DNA of 43,654 nucleotides from Acidobacteriota bacterium (GTDB lineage: Bacteria > Acidobacteriota > Terriglobia > Terriglobales > Acidobacteriaceae). Below, piece by piece: positions 1-8,033 of this stretch (the first letter of the stretch is position 1; every line of letters begins with the position of its first letter). The position numbers and the translations under genes were made by a program. Where the stretch lies: assembly GCA_021803035.1 (NCBI GenBank), contig JAJZME010000043.1, positions 1-43,654 on the forward strand, in the 5' to 3' direction. The notes under the pieces are model-generated. The model made no database searches and was not told where the DNA came from. It was given only the letters and a program-made list of their open reading frames with translations.

Positions 1-308
1 CCGGTGAGAACCGAAAGGCATAATCCCTGCTCCATCTCCACACTGCGCTGCCAGATTGCAATGCACCTGGCAAGGTCCCTGCCCCGTTGCCCATGCTGCT
101 TGCGTGGCTGTTTATAACACAGTAGCAATAGGGGCGGCACAACAAGGCAAGTGCGGGCGGGGAACTGCCCGATCATGCGATCGCCCTGCCGGCGCGGCCG
201 CGCCGCACCGCTCTCCGGCCGCGATCTGCTAAAGTTAGGTGTGGTCCCTGCGCGAAAATCCCTTTCTTGATGGGTCTTACGCGGATTTCCGGGACTTTCC
301 ATTGACAC
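1..308. other. non-coding region upstream of valS
   Basis: I see no convincing gene here. Positions 190-205 form a perfect 16-bp G+C-only palindrome (CGGCGCGGCCGCGCCG). A TATAAC at 113-118 resembles a -10 box but has no well-spaced -35 box. No T-box specifier or antiterminator was recognised ahead of valS. The final 40 bases before the valS ATG lack a clear Shine-Dalgarno sequence. Confidence 0.5.
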
Positions 309-3236
309 ATGCCTCACGACCTGCCTAAAGCCTACGACCCGACGGCCATTGAAGATCACTGGGCCAGTTACTGGGTGAGCAAGAAGCTCTTCGCCCAACC
401 GGCGCCGTCGCCCGATGCGGACGAGGCAGTTTCGGATGGCGCGCTTCCGTTCACTATCCTGCTGCCGCCGCCTAATGTGACCGGGCGCCTGCACATGGGC
501 CACATGCTCAACCAGACGGAGATGGACATCCTCACCCGCTGGCGCCGCATGTCCGGCCGCCGAGCCCTGTGGCTGCCCGGCACCGATCACGCCGGCATCG
601 CCACGCAGATGATGGTGGAGCGGCAGCTTGCCGAAGAGGGCAAAACCCGCCAGCAGCTTGGGCGCGAAGCCTTTGTGGAGCGCGTATGGGAGTGGCGGCG
701 CCACTACGGCGGCGCCATCCTCGAGCAGATGAAGCGCCTGGGCGCCTCGGTCGACTGGGACCGCGAATACTTCACCATGGACGAGCGCCTCTCCGTTGCC
801 GTGCGCGAGGCTTTCGTGCGGCTCCACGAGCAGGGGCTGATTTATCGCGGCGCTTACATCGTCAACTGGTGCCCGCGCTGCCAGACCGCCATCAGCGATC
901 TCGAAGTGGTCTACGACGAGCACAAGGGCCACCTGTGGGAGATTCGCTATCCCGTCCTCGACGAAGCAGGCAAGGATAGCGGCGAGTTCCTCACGGTCGC
1001 CACTACCCGGCCTGAGACCATGCTCGGCGACGTGGCCGTGGCCATCCACCCCGAGGACTCGCGTTACGCGCACCTGCACGGCAAAATGCTGCGCCTCCCG
1101 CTGATGAACCGCCAGATTCCCATCATCCTCGACGAGTGGGTCAGCCGCGAGTTCGGCACCGGCGCGGTCAAGGTAACGCCCGCGCACGATCCCAACGACT
1201 TCGCCCTCGGCGAGCGCCATCACCTGTCGCAGATCAACGTGATGGACGACACCGGGCACATCAATGCCTCGGGCGGCAGCTATGCGGGCATGGACCGCTA
1301 CGTTGCGCGCAAGGAGATCGTCGCCGATCTTGAAGCGCAAGGGCTGCTCGCCGGCATCAAGGATCACGTCCACAACGTGGGCCATTGCGACCGCTGCAAG
1401 ACCGTGGTTGAGCCGCGCCTGTCCACGCAATGGTTCGTCAAGATTCAGCCGCTGGCCGACCGCGCCATCGAAGCCGTTGAGCAGGGCCACATCCGCTTCA
1501 CGCCGGAGATGTACGCCAAGACCTACTTCGAGTGGATGCGCAACATTCACGACTGGTGCATCAGCCGCCAGCTTTGGTGGGGCCACCGCATTCCCGCCTG
1601 GCACTGCGCCGCCTGCCACAAGATCACCGTGGCGCGCCAGGACCCAACGGCCTGCGCGCACTGCGGATCGGGCGAGATTACGCAGGAAACCGACGTGCTC
1701 GACACCTGGTTTTCCTCCGGCCTGCTCCCGGTCTCCGTCTTCGGCTGGCCGAATCTTCCGGGCTCCTCAACTCCGGGTGTCCCAGATCCCGATTCTCGGA
1801 CCCGGGAAGCATCCCCTGAAACCAACATGGGTGCCCTAGGTCCCTCGCATTTGGGGATCTGGGAGAGCAATCGCGCCGACTTCGACGCCTTTTATCCGAC
1901 CAGCCTGCTGGTGACCGGCTTCGACATCCTCTTCTTCTGGGTGGCGCGCATGATCATGCTCGGCTGCTGGTTCTCTGCCGACGTGCCCATGCCCGACGGC
2001 AGTCCGCGTCCGCTGGCCGAGTCTGTTCCGTTCCGCGAGGTCTATATTCACGCCCTGGTGCGCGACGCCAACCGCGAAAAGATGTCCAAGACCAAGGGCA
2101 ACGTCATCGATCCCATTGAGATCGTCAAGCAGTACGGCACCGACGCGGTGCGCTTCACCCTGGCGTCCATGGCCTCGCCCGGCACGGACATTGCCTTCAA
2201 CGTCGCGCGCACCGAAGGCTATCGCGCCTTCGCCAACAAGATCTGGAACGCCGCCCGCTTCATCTTCATGAATGTGGACAAAGCCGCGGAAATCGGCATC
2301 ACCGTCGATCATGCGGTGCTTGGAGCGATGCCCTCTGCGGCTCCGGATGATCCGCTTGAAGCGCGCTGGATCGTAGCCGAGCTGCACGCGACCGCGGCAA
2401 AGGTGAACGAATCGCTGGCGAACTATCGCTACGACGACGCGGCCAACACGATCTACCAGTTCTTCTGGGGCAGCTTCTGCGACTGGTACATCGAGATCGT
2501 CAAGCTGCGGCTGGACTTTTCCGAATCGGCCGACAAAGCGAAAACCGGGGCCGCGCTCACCACGCTCGTATCCGTTTTTGAAGCCGCGCTGCGTCTGCTT
2601 TCGCCCTTCATGCCATTCCTTACCGAAGAGCTTTGGCACGCAGTCTACGACGGCAATCCGCCGACCAAGTCGATAGCGTTAACGCTGTACCCGCAAGCCG
2701 AGCTATCCAATCCTTCCGATAATGTGGATGCCGCATCGAAGAACCCATGGATGATGAAGTACTTACAGAAGGTCATCACATCCATCCGGGCTTTGCGCAA
2801 AGAGGTCGGTGTGCCTGACAAGGAGCTTGTTAGGGTGTTTATCTATACGGGTATGCAGGGGAACGTGGAGAATGACCGGTTCTACATGGCGGCTCTGCAC
2901 AATGAGGACATCCTAAGAAGCCTTGCTCGTGTTTCTGAACTCGTAGAAGGCGGCCCTTTAACCCAGAGACACATTCGCTCCGAGCCAAACTTTGATGTGG
3001 GTTTTAACTATGAGGCCACCATCGACGTCCCCGCCGAGCGCGAACGCCTGACCCGGGACATCGCCAAGTACGAAAAAGGCCTGGTCGCCGCCGCGCGCCA
3101 ACTGGGAAATGAAAGTTTCCTGTCCAAAGCCCCCGTGCACGTAGTCGAGGGCCTGAAGAAGCAGGCAGCCGAAACATCCACGTTGCTTGAAAAAGCCCGC
3201 GCCGCCCTGGAGGCTCTGCCGAAGGACGGCCGCTGA
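309..3236 (+). CDS. valS: valine--tRNA ligase
   Basis: Class I aminoacyl-tRNA synthetase that charges tRNA-Val in the cytoplasm. The 975-residue product has the signature HMGH at residues 62-65 and KMSK(T) at about 591-594. It also has the CP1 editing region, the anticodon-binding domain and the C-terminal coiled coil typical of ValRS (last ~65 residues, rich in Glu, Lys and Ala). Two oddities stand out. About 38 residues (about 484-521), rich in Pro, Gly and Ser, are inserted between the FGWP and DFDAFYPTSLLVTG motifs, and the DNA there carries an 11-bp inverted repeat. The stretch 2650-3010 is clearly poorer in G+C (about half by hand count) than the rest of the gene. The reading frame is intact throughout, so the enzyme is probably functional. 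nadC follows 76 bp downstream. Confidence 0.97.
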   Translation: MPHDLPKAYDPTAIEDHWASYWVSKKLFAQPAPSPDADEAVSDGALPFTILLPPPNVTGRLHMGHMLNQTEMDILTRWRRMSGRRALWLPGTDHAGIATQMMVERQLAEEGKTRQQLGREAFVERVWEWRRHYGGAILEQMKRLGASVDWDREYFTMDERLSVAVREAFVRLHEQGLIYRGAYIVNWCPRCQTAISDLEVVYDEHKGHLWEIRYPVLDEAGKDSGEFLTVATTRPETMLGDVAVAIHPEDSRYAHLHGKMLRLPLMNRQIPIILDEWVSREFGTGAVKVTPAHDPNDFALGERHHLSQINVMDDTGHINASGGSYAGMDRYVARKEIVADLEAQGLLAGIKDHVHNVGHCDRCKTVVEPRLSTQWFVKIQPLADRAIEAVEQGHIRFTPEMYAKTYFEWMRNIHDWCISRQLWWGHRIPAWHCAACHKITVARQDPTACAHCGSGEITQETDVLDTWFSSGLLPVSVFGWPNLPGSSTPGVPDPDSRTREASPETNMGALGPSHLGIWESNRADFDAFYPTSLLVTGFDILFFWVARMIMLGCWFSADVPMPDGSPRPLAESVPFREVYIHALVRDANREKMSKTKGNVIDPIEIVKQYGTDAVRFTLASMASPGTDIAFNVARTEGYRAFANKIWNAARFIFMNVDKAAEIGITVDHAVLGAMPSAAPDDPLEARWIVAELHATAAKVNESLANYRYDDAANTIYQFFWGSFCDWYIEIVKLRLDFSESADKAKTGAALTTLVSVFEAALRLLSPFMPFLTEELWHAVYDGNPPTKSIALTLYPQAELSNPSDNVDAASKNPWMMKYLQKVITSIRALRKEVGVPDKELVRVFIYTGMQGNVENDRFYMAALHNEDILRSLARVSELVEGGPLTQRHIRSEPNFDVGFNYEATIDVPAERERLTRDIAKYEKGLVAAARQLGNESFLSKAPVHVVEGLKKQAAETSTLLEKARAALEALPKDGR
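1780..1864. repeat. palindromic insertion inside valS
   Basis: TCCCAGATCCC at 1780-1790 and its exact reverse complement GGGATCTGGGA at 1854-1864 bracket a 63-base centre. The whole unit falls within the extra peptide that other ValRS proteins lack. This suggests a small palindromic interspersed repeat that entered in frame. No second copy was found in this window, so its identity as a repeat family is inferred. Confidence 0.5.
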
Positions 3237-3263
3237 CCACTTGTTCGAGTTCTGGCAGGCAAG

Positions 3264-3295
3264 GCTGGGAGCTAGAAGCTGGCAGCTAAAAGCTG
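3264..3295. repeat. AGCT-word spacer repeat
   Basis: A run of GGGAGCT, AGAAGCT, GGCAGCT and AAAAGCT units (about 7-bp spacing) lies directly upstream of the nadC start codon. AGCT is self-complementary, so the transcript could fold in several registers. It belongs to the same family as the elements at 5083-5127, 23991-24079, 25294-25514 and 27442-27655. Confidence 0.7.
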
Positions 3296-3312
3296 TTTTC
3301 CGAAGGAAACCC

Positions 3313-4203
3313 ATGGATTGGAAAAGCAGCCGCATTGACGCATTGCTTGAGCAGGCCCTGGTGGAAGACAAGGCCGCAAGCGACGCCACCACCAACCTCA
3401 CCGTCGATCCCGCCCTGCGCGCTTCGGCTTCCATCATTGCGCGCGAAGAGCTGGTGATCTGCGGCTTGGGCGCGGTGCCGCGCTTTCTTGAAATCTTTGC
3501 CCGTCTCGACTCGCGCCCGCCGGCGCAGACGCGCTTTGAGGTCATCAGCCATCCTGAAATCTTCGATGGCGTGCGCGCTCGTCCCGGCCAGGTGCTGGCC
3601 GTTATTCGCCACAACGCGCGCGTGCTGCTCAGTTGCGAGCGCGTGATCCTCAATCTCATGCAGCACCTCAGCGGCATCGCCACGCTCACGCGCAAATACG
3701 CGGACGCCATCCAGGGAACCGGCGCGCATGTGCTCGACACGCGCAAGACCGTTCCCGGCATGAGGGCGCTGGAAAAGTACGCTGTGCTCTGCGGCGGAGG
3801 CACCAACCATCGCCTCGATCTGGCCAGCGGCATTCTCATCAAGAACAATCACATCTCGCTCGGCGGCGGACTGCCCGCGGTGCTGGCTCGCGCCCTTGAA
3901 CAGCGCAAGCCTGGCCAGCGCGTGGAAGTGGAAGTGCGCTCGCAGCGCGAGCTTGAAGAGGCCATTGCCAACGGCGCCGAAGCCATCCTCCTCGACAACA
4001 TGACCCCCGCGCTGGTGAAGCAGTGCGTCGAGCGCATCAGGCAGGAAGCGCGCTGGATTCCCATTGAAGCTTCGGGCGGCATCGTCCTGGAAAACATCCG
4101 CGCCTATGCCGAAGCGGGCGCGGACTTCATCAGCGTGGGCGCGCTTACCCACTCAGCCAGGGCCGCCGATATCTCCATGACCATCGACGCGGAGCCGCGC
4201 TGA
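3313..4203 (+). CDS. nadC: nicotinate-nucleotide pyrophosphorylase (carboxylating)
   Basis: Quinolinate phosphoribosyltransferase, which converts quinolinate and PRPP to nicotinate mononucleotide in de novo NAD synthesis. The 296-residue product matches the usual family length. Recognisable motifs are DTRKTVPG (142-149), GGGTNHRLDL (161-170), KNNH (177-180), LLDNM, and EASGGI near the C-terminus. I chose the ATG at 3313 because the family begins close to this point. The reading frame stays open upstream to 3187, but that part is a repeat-bearing spacer overlapping the end of valS. No nadA or nadB is present in the window. birA starts three bases after the stop codon, so the two are probably co-transcribed. 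Confidence 0.95.
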   Translation: MDWKSSRIDALLEQALVEDKAASDATTNLTVDPALRASASIIAREELVICGLGAVPRFLEIFARLDSRPPAQTRFEVISHPEIFDGVRARPGQVLAVIRHNARVLLSCERVILNLMQHLSGIATLTRKYADAIQGTGAHVLDTRKTVPGMRALEKYAVLCGGGTNHRLDLASGILIKNNHISLGGGLPAVLARALEQRKPGQRVEVEVRSQRELEEAIANGAEAILLDNMTPALVKQCVERIRQEARWIPIEASGGIVLENIRAYAEAGADFISVGALTHSARAADISMTIDAEPR

Positions 4204-4206
4204 GCC

Positions 4207-4992
4207 GTGTACGACCTCGCCGCTCTTGAGGAGCAGCTTGCCGGCGCCATCTTTGCCGGCAAGCTGCACTTTGCCCGCGCCACCGGCTCAACCAACGACG
4301 ATGCGCTGAAAGCCGCGCGCGCCGGAGCGCCGCACGGCTCCGTCTTTTTTGCAGACGAGCAGGTGACCGGCCGCGGGCGCGGCGCCAATCCCTGGCACTC
4401 GTCTGCCGGCGAGGGGCTTTACGTCAGTGTGCTGCTGCGCCCGCAGTTGCCCGCCGAGCGGCTGCCTCTTCTTCCATTGGCTGCGGGACTGGCCGCCGTC
4501 GAAGCCGTGCGCTCGGCCTGTGGGCTTCCTGCCGATCTGCGCTGGCCCAATGACCTGCTCGTCGGTCCGCGCAAGGCCGGTGGCATTCTGGTCGAAGCGC
4601 ACACCGAGGCTCGCAGCATCGCCTACGCAGTGGTGGGCATCGGCATCAATGTGCATCAACGCGCCTTCGCCTCCAACCTTGCCACGCCGGCAACTTCGCT
4701 CGATCTTGAGGCCGGGCAGCGCGTTGCGCGCCAGCCGTTGCTGGCGGCCCTGCTAAAATCTCTGGAGCATGAGGCGCTCGCCCTCGGCAGCCCCGCGGCT
4801 CTTGCGATTCCCGCACGCGTGGAGCAGGCTTCAACATGGGTGCGCGGCCGCAGAGTTGAAGTGCACGGCCCGCAAGCCTGCAAAGGCGTGACCGCCGGCC
4901 TCGACGGGAACGGCTTTCTGCTGGTGCAAACAGATGCGGGACTGGTGACGGTGCAGACAGGCGGAATTCGGGAGGCAGCTTCCATCGCTTAG
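4207..4992 (+). CDS. birA: biotin--[acetyl-CoA-carboxylase] ligase
   Basis: Transfers biotin, via biotinyl-AMP, onto the carrier domain of acetyl-CoA carboxylase and related enzymes. The 261-residue protein contains GSTN (27-30), GRGRG (55-59, the biotinyl-AMP loop), RWPNDLL (112-118), KAGGILVE (123-130) and GIGINV (144-149). A small C-terminal SH3-like domain follows. It lacks the N-terminal helix-turn-helix of E. coli BirA, so it should be a ligase only (class I) and not a repressor. The start is GTG, four bases after the nadC stop begins to clear, which implies translational coupling. Confidence 0.94.
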   Translation: MYDLAALEEQLAGAIFAGKLHFARATGSTNDDALKAARAGAPHGSVFFADEQVTGRGRGANPWHSSAGEGLYVSVLLRPQLPAERLPLLPLAAGLAAVEAVRSACGLPADLRWPNDLLVGPRKAGGILVEAHTEARSIAYAVVGIGINVHQRAFASNLATPATSLDLEAGQRVARQPLLAALLKSLEHEALALGSPAALAIPARVEQASTWVRGRRVEVHGPQACKGVTAGLDGNGFLLVQTDAGLVTVQTGGIREAASIA

Positions 4993-5082
4993 CCGCTAGC
5001 TCGGTAAGTTATGACGACGCACTGCGCTTCAATAGAATGTATAGAGCGGAATTGCGGTATTCAAAATGCGGACCAGAGTCTC

Positions 5083-5127
5083 AAGCTGGAGCTAATAGCT
5101 GAAAGCTGAGACCTGAAAGCTGATAAG
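5083..5127. repeat. AGCT-word spacer repeat
   Basis: The segment contains AAGCTGG, AGCTAAT, AGCTGAA, AGCTGAG, and later AAAGCTGA, ending two bases before the coaX ATG. It replaces the usual ribosome-binding region, since no purine-rich Shine-Dalgarno sequence is visible. Same family as 3264-3295. Confidence 0.65.
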
Positions 5128-5129
5128 TT

Positions 5130-5966
5130 ATGTTGCTTGCTCTCGATGTCGGGAACACCAATACGACGCTTGGCCTTTATCGTCTCGATGGCGAAGAGCC
5201 CGCGCCGTCCGCGCCCGATCCGGCCCAGCCCGATCTGGCCGCGCATTGGCGCGTGACCACGCATCGCGCGCAAACCGTGGACGAGTACGGCGTCTTCTTC
5301 GTGAACCTCTTTGAGATGCACGGGCTGGCGCCCAGCCAGGTGACGCATATCATCATTGCTTCCGTGGTGCCGCCGGTCGATTCCACGCTGCGCCAGGTTT
5401 GCCAGGCCTATTTTCACGTGGAGCCGATGTTCGTCGAACCGGGCATCAAGACCGGAATGCCCATGCTGATCGACAACCCGACGGAACTGGGCGCGGACCG
5501 GCTGGCCGACTGCATTGCCGCCTACGACCGCTACGGCGGCCCGTGCATCGTGGTCGATTTCGGCACGGCCACCAAGTTTGAAGTAATCTCCGAGCGCGGC
5601 GAGTATCTGGGCGGCGCCATCGCGCCGGGCCTCGGCCTCAGCGCCGATGCGTTGTTCGCGCGTGCCGCAAAGCTCAGCCGCGTCGACATCAAGCGCCCGG
5701 CGAAGGTAATCGGCACCAACACCATCGCGCATTTGCAAAGCGGCCTTTACTACGGCTACATCGGACTGGTGGACGGCATTCTGGAACGTATCCTCAGCGA
5801 AATGGGAACCCAACCGCGCGTCATCGTCGCCACCGGCGGCCTGGCCCGCATGGTGGCTGAGGACTCCCGTTACGTTACCGAGATCAACGACCTGCTCACG
5901 CTCGACGGCCTGCGCATCCTCTTCGAACGCAACCGCGCCGCGCGGCCGCGCAGCCGGACTCACTGA
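5130..5966 (+). CDS. coaX: type III pantothenate kinase
   Basis: Phosphorylates pantothenate, the first step of coenzyme A synthesis. The CoaX class is not feedback-inhibited by CoA. The 278-residue protein shows the ASKHA-fold phosphate motif DVGNTNT (6-12), GADRLAD (121-127), DFGTATKF (143-150) and GGAIAPG (161-167). It is about 20 residues longer than common CoaX proteins, mainly because of a Pro/Ala-rich insert near residues 21-36. It follows birA, an arrangement seen in many bacteria, and the next gene begins eight bases after its stop. Confidence 0.95.
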   Translation: MLLALDVGNTNTTLGLYRLDGEEPAPSAPDPAQPDLAAHWRVTTHRAQTVDEYGVFFVNLFEMHGLAPSQVTHIIIASVVPPVDSTLRQVCQAYFHVEPMFVEPGIKTGMPMLIDNPTELGADRLADCIAAYDRYGGPCIVVDFGTATKFEVISERGEYLGGAIAPGLGLSADALFARAAKLSRVDIKRPAKVIGTNTIAHLQSGLYYGYIGLVDGILERILSEMGTQPRVIVATGGLARMVAEDSRYVTEINDLLTLDGLRILFERNRAARPRSRTH

Positions 5967-5974
5967 GGCGCCCC

Positions 5975-6682
5975 GTGCGCAACTACTTCAACTACTTCAC
6001 CGAGATCGAGGAGCGCTTCCAGCGCCGCCGCGGATCGATTCTGCTGCTCTCCACGCTCGATTGGGCGCTGATCGAAACCTGGCGCGAGGCGGGCATTCCG
6101 CTTGAAGCCGTGCTGCGCGGCATCGACGCGGCCTTCGACAAGTACGAAGCGCGGCAAAGGCGCGGCCGCATGAGGCGCGTCAATGGCCTGGCATGGTGCG
6201 CGCAGGCGGTGATGGCAGCAGCTGAGGAGATGAAGGAAGCCGCCACCGGCACGGCCTCTGCGAATGCCGTTCGGCGCGAGTCGGGCTTCGAGCAGGAGCG
6301 CGTCGCGGCGCATCTTGAAGCTGCCGCGGTGGCCCTCGATGCAGCGACCGTTGCTCCGGAAGCCTGCGCGGCAACAGCAAAGCGCCTGCGCGAGCTGGCC
6401 AGCGAACTGCGCTCCATTGAAGATCAAAAGGCCGCCGATCTGGAGGCTCTGGAACGCTCGCTCACCGTGCTTGAAGAGAAATTGTTTGCCGCGCTCACCG
6501 CCGCCGCGCCCGAAGATTTGCTCGTGGGCTTGAAAGAACACGCCGCGCGCGAGCTTGCCCCTTACCGGAGCCGCATGGGCGCCGTGCAATTGCGCCAGGT
6601 GGAGTGCCAGTTTGTGCACAAGCAGCTGCTGGTCCACTACGCGCTGCCGCGCCTCAGCCTCTTTTACATGAGCCAGCAATGA
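5975..6682 (+). CDS. uncharacterised protein between coaX and rlmD
   Basis: A 235-residue protein with a GTG start. No enzymatic motif was recognised. The N-terminal ~60 residues are rich in aromatic and basic residues (YFNYFTEIEERF, then LDWALIETWREAGIPLEAVL). This pattern feels conserved, and I associate it with acidobacterial proteins from memory only. The middle (about 70-190) is Ala/Glu-rich and likely forms alpha-helical coiled coil. There is no signal peptide or membrane segment. It overlaps rlmD by four bases (ATGA) and follows coaX by eight bases, so it is embedded in a housekeeping operon. A role in RNA or DNA metabolism is possible, but nothing in the sequence proves it. Confidence 0.8.
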   Translation: MRNYFNYFTEIEERFQRRRGSILLLSTLDWALIETWREAGIPLEAVLRGIDAAFDKYEARQRRGRMRRVNGLAWCAQAVMAAAEEMKEAATGTASANAVRRESGFEQERVAAHLEAAAVALDAATVAPEACAATAKRLRELASELRSIEDQKAADLEALERSLTVLEEKLFAALTAAAPEDLLVGLKEHAARELAPYRSRMGAVQLRQVECQFVHKQLLVHYALPRLSLFYMSQQ

Positions 6683-7992
6683 AGCAGCCGAACAGCCAAT
6701 TTGCGCAGGACCGGCAGATCGAGACCGCGCTCGTCCAGATTGAAAAGCCCATCTACGGCGGCTCATTTCTGGCCCGCGTGGAAGGCAAAGCTGTGTTTGT
6801 GCCGCTGGCGCTGCCCGGCGAGCGGGTCCGGGTGCGCACGACGCATGAAAAGCGCGGCTTCGCGACCGCCGAGGTTGACCAGATCGTTGCCCCCGCGCCT
6901 GAGCGGATTGCCCCCGCATGTCCGCACTTCGGCGCCTGCGGCGGCTGCGCTTACCAGCACGCAAACTACGCGGCGCAGCTTGCCTTCAAGCAGGCCATTC
7001 TGTGTGAGACGCTGGAACGGGGCGGCGTTCGCGCGCCGAAAGACATCTTTGTGCTTTCCTCCGACCCATGGCGCTATCGCAATCGCATCCGTCTTGCCTT
7101 CGATGCCGCGGGAAACGTGGGCTACCGCGGCCGCCGCTCTCATGCCGTGGTTCCGGTCACCGAGTGTCCCATCGCCGCGCCGCTACTGGTTAACGCGGCG
7201 CAGGCCGCCGCAAGCGTGGCCCGCGAGTTCGCGCCGGTGCTGCAATTCACCGAGATTTCGCTCTTCTGCAACGTGGCGGAAACCGCGCTGCTGGCAACGC
7301 TCTTTACCGCCAGTCCCAGGCGCGCCGGCTTTGAGGAATTTGCGCGTGCGCTTGCCGCTCGCGTTTCTGCGCTCGCCGGTGCCGAGCTTGCCTTCGAGGG
7401 CCGGCCCGGCGAGCAGCCGCGTACCGTGGCCCGCTGGGGCGAAACGTCACTTCTGTACCGTGCCGCCGGCTTCGACTATCGCGTCGACCACGGCGCGTTC
7501 TTCCAGGTAAATCGCTGGCTTGTCGATGCGCTCATTGATCGGGTCGCCGCCGGCAGGACCGGCTCGCTTGCCTGGGATCTGTTCGCCGGCGTCGGCCTGT
7601 TTGCGCGGCGGCTTGCCGTTGGCTTCGGCCGTGTCATTGCGGTCGAGTCCGCGCCCTCGGCCACGGCGGCGCTTGCGCACAACCTCAGCGGCGCCGCCGC
7701 AACGGCCGTCAAGGCAGACACGCTAAGCTTCCTGCGCCGCAATACCCGCGTCCCGCGTCCCGATCTCATCGTCGCCGACCCACCGCGCACCGGCCTGGGC
7801 GAGCAAGCCTGCGCCTTGCTGGGTGCAATCGCCGCGCCGGCGCTGGTCTATGTCTCCTGCGATCCGGCCACGCTGGCCCGCGACCTGTGTGCCCTGCTCG
7901 CCTCCGGCTACGCCATCCAGTCCGTCACGCTCGCCGATCTGTTTCCCCAGACATTTCATCTCGAAACAGTGGTGCATCTGGGCCGAGCCTGA
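6679..7992 (+). CDS. rlmD: 23S rRNA (uracil-5-)-methyltransferase, RlmD/RumA family
   Basis: SAM-dependent RNA m5U methyltransferase of the TrmA/RlmD family. The 437-residue protein begins with a TRAM RNA-binding domain (about 15-70). Iron-sulfur cluster cysteines follow at C81, C87, C90 and C163. The C-terminal Rossmann methyltransferase domain has DHGAFFQVN, DLFAGVGLFA and DPPRTGL. YVSCDPATLARDL supplies the catalytic cysteine C394, and E429 in FHLETV is the likely base. I place the start at the ATG that overlaps the preceding stop; a longer frame exists upstream but lies within the previous gene. The exact rRNA site cannot be told apart from RlmC or RlmCD-type enzymes by sequence reading alone. 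Confidence 0.88.
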   Translation: MKQPNSQFAQDRQIETALVQIEKPIYGGSFLARVEGKAVFVPLALPGERVRVRTTHEKRGFATAEVDQIVAPAPERIAPACPHFGACGGCAYQHANYAAQLAFKQAILCETLERGGVRAPKDIFVLSSDPWRYRNRIRLAFDAAGNVGYRGRRSHAVVPVTECPIAAPLLVNAAQAAASVAREFAPVLQFTEISLFCNVAETALLATLFTASPRRAGFEEFARALAARVSALAGAELAFEGRPGEQPRTVARWGETSLLYRAAGFDYRVDHGAFFQVNRWLVDALIDRVAAGRTGSLAWDLFAGVGLFARRLAVGFGRVIAVESAPSATAALAHNLSGAAATAVKADTLSFLRRNTRVPRPDLIVADPPRTGLGEQACALLGAIAAPALVYVSCDPATLARDLCALLASGYAIQSVTLADLFPQTFHLETVVHLGRA

Positions 7993-8033
7993 TACGCTTG
8001 ACGCCATAGTTCCTTTGCAAATTTTCGGGCCCT

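Noticed and set aside
190..205. 16-bp perfect palindrome upstream of valS
   Set aside because: Consists of G and C only in a G+C-rich genome, without a loop or T run, so a chance origin is likely.
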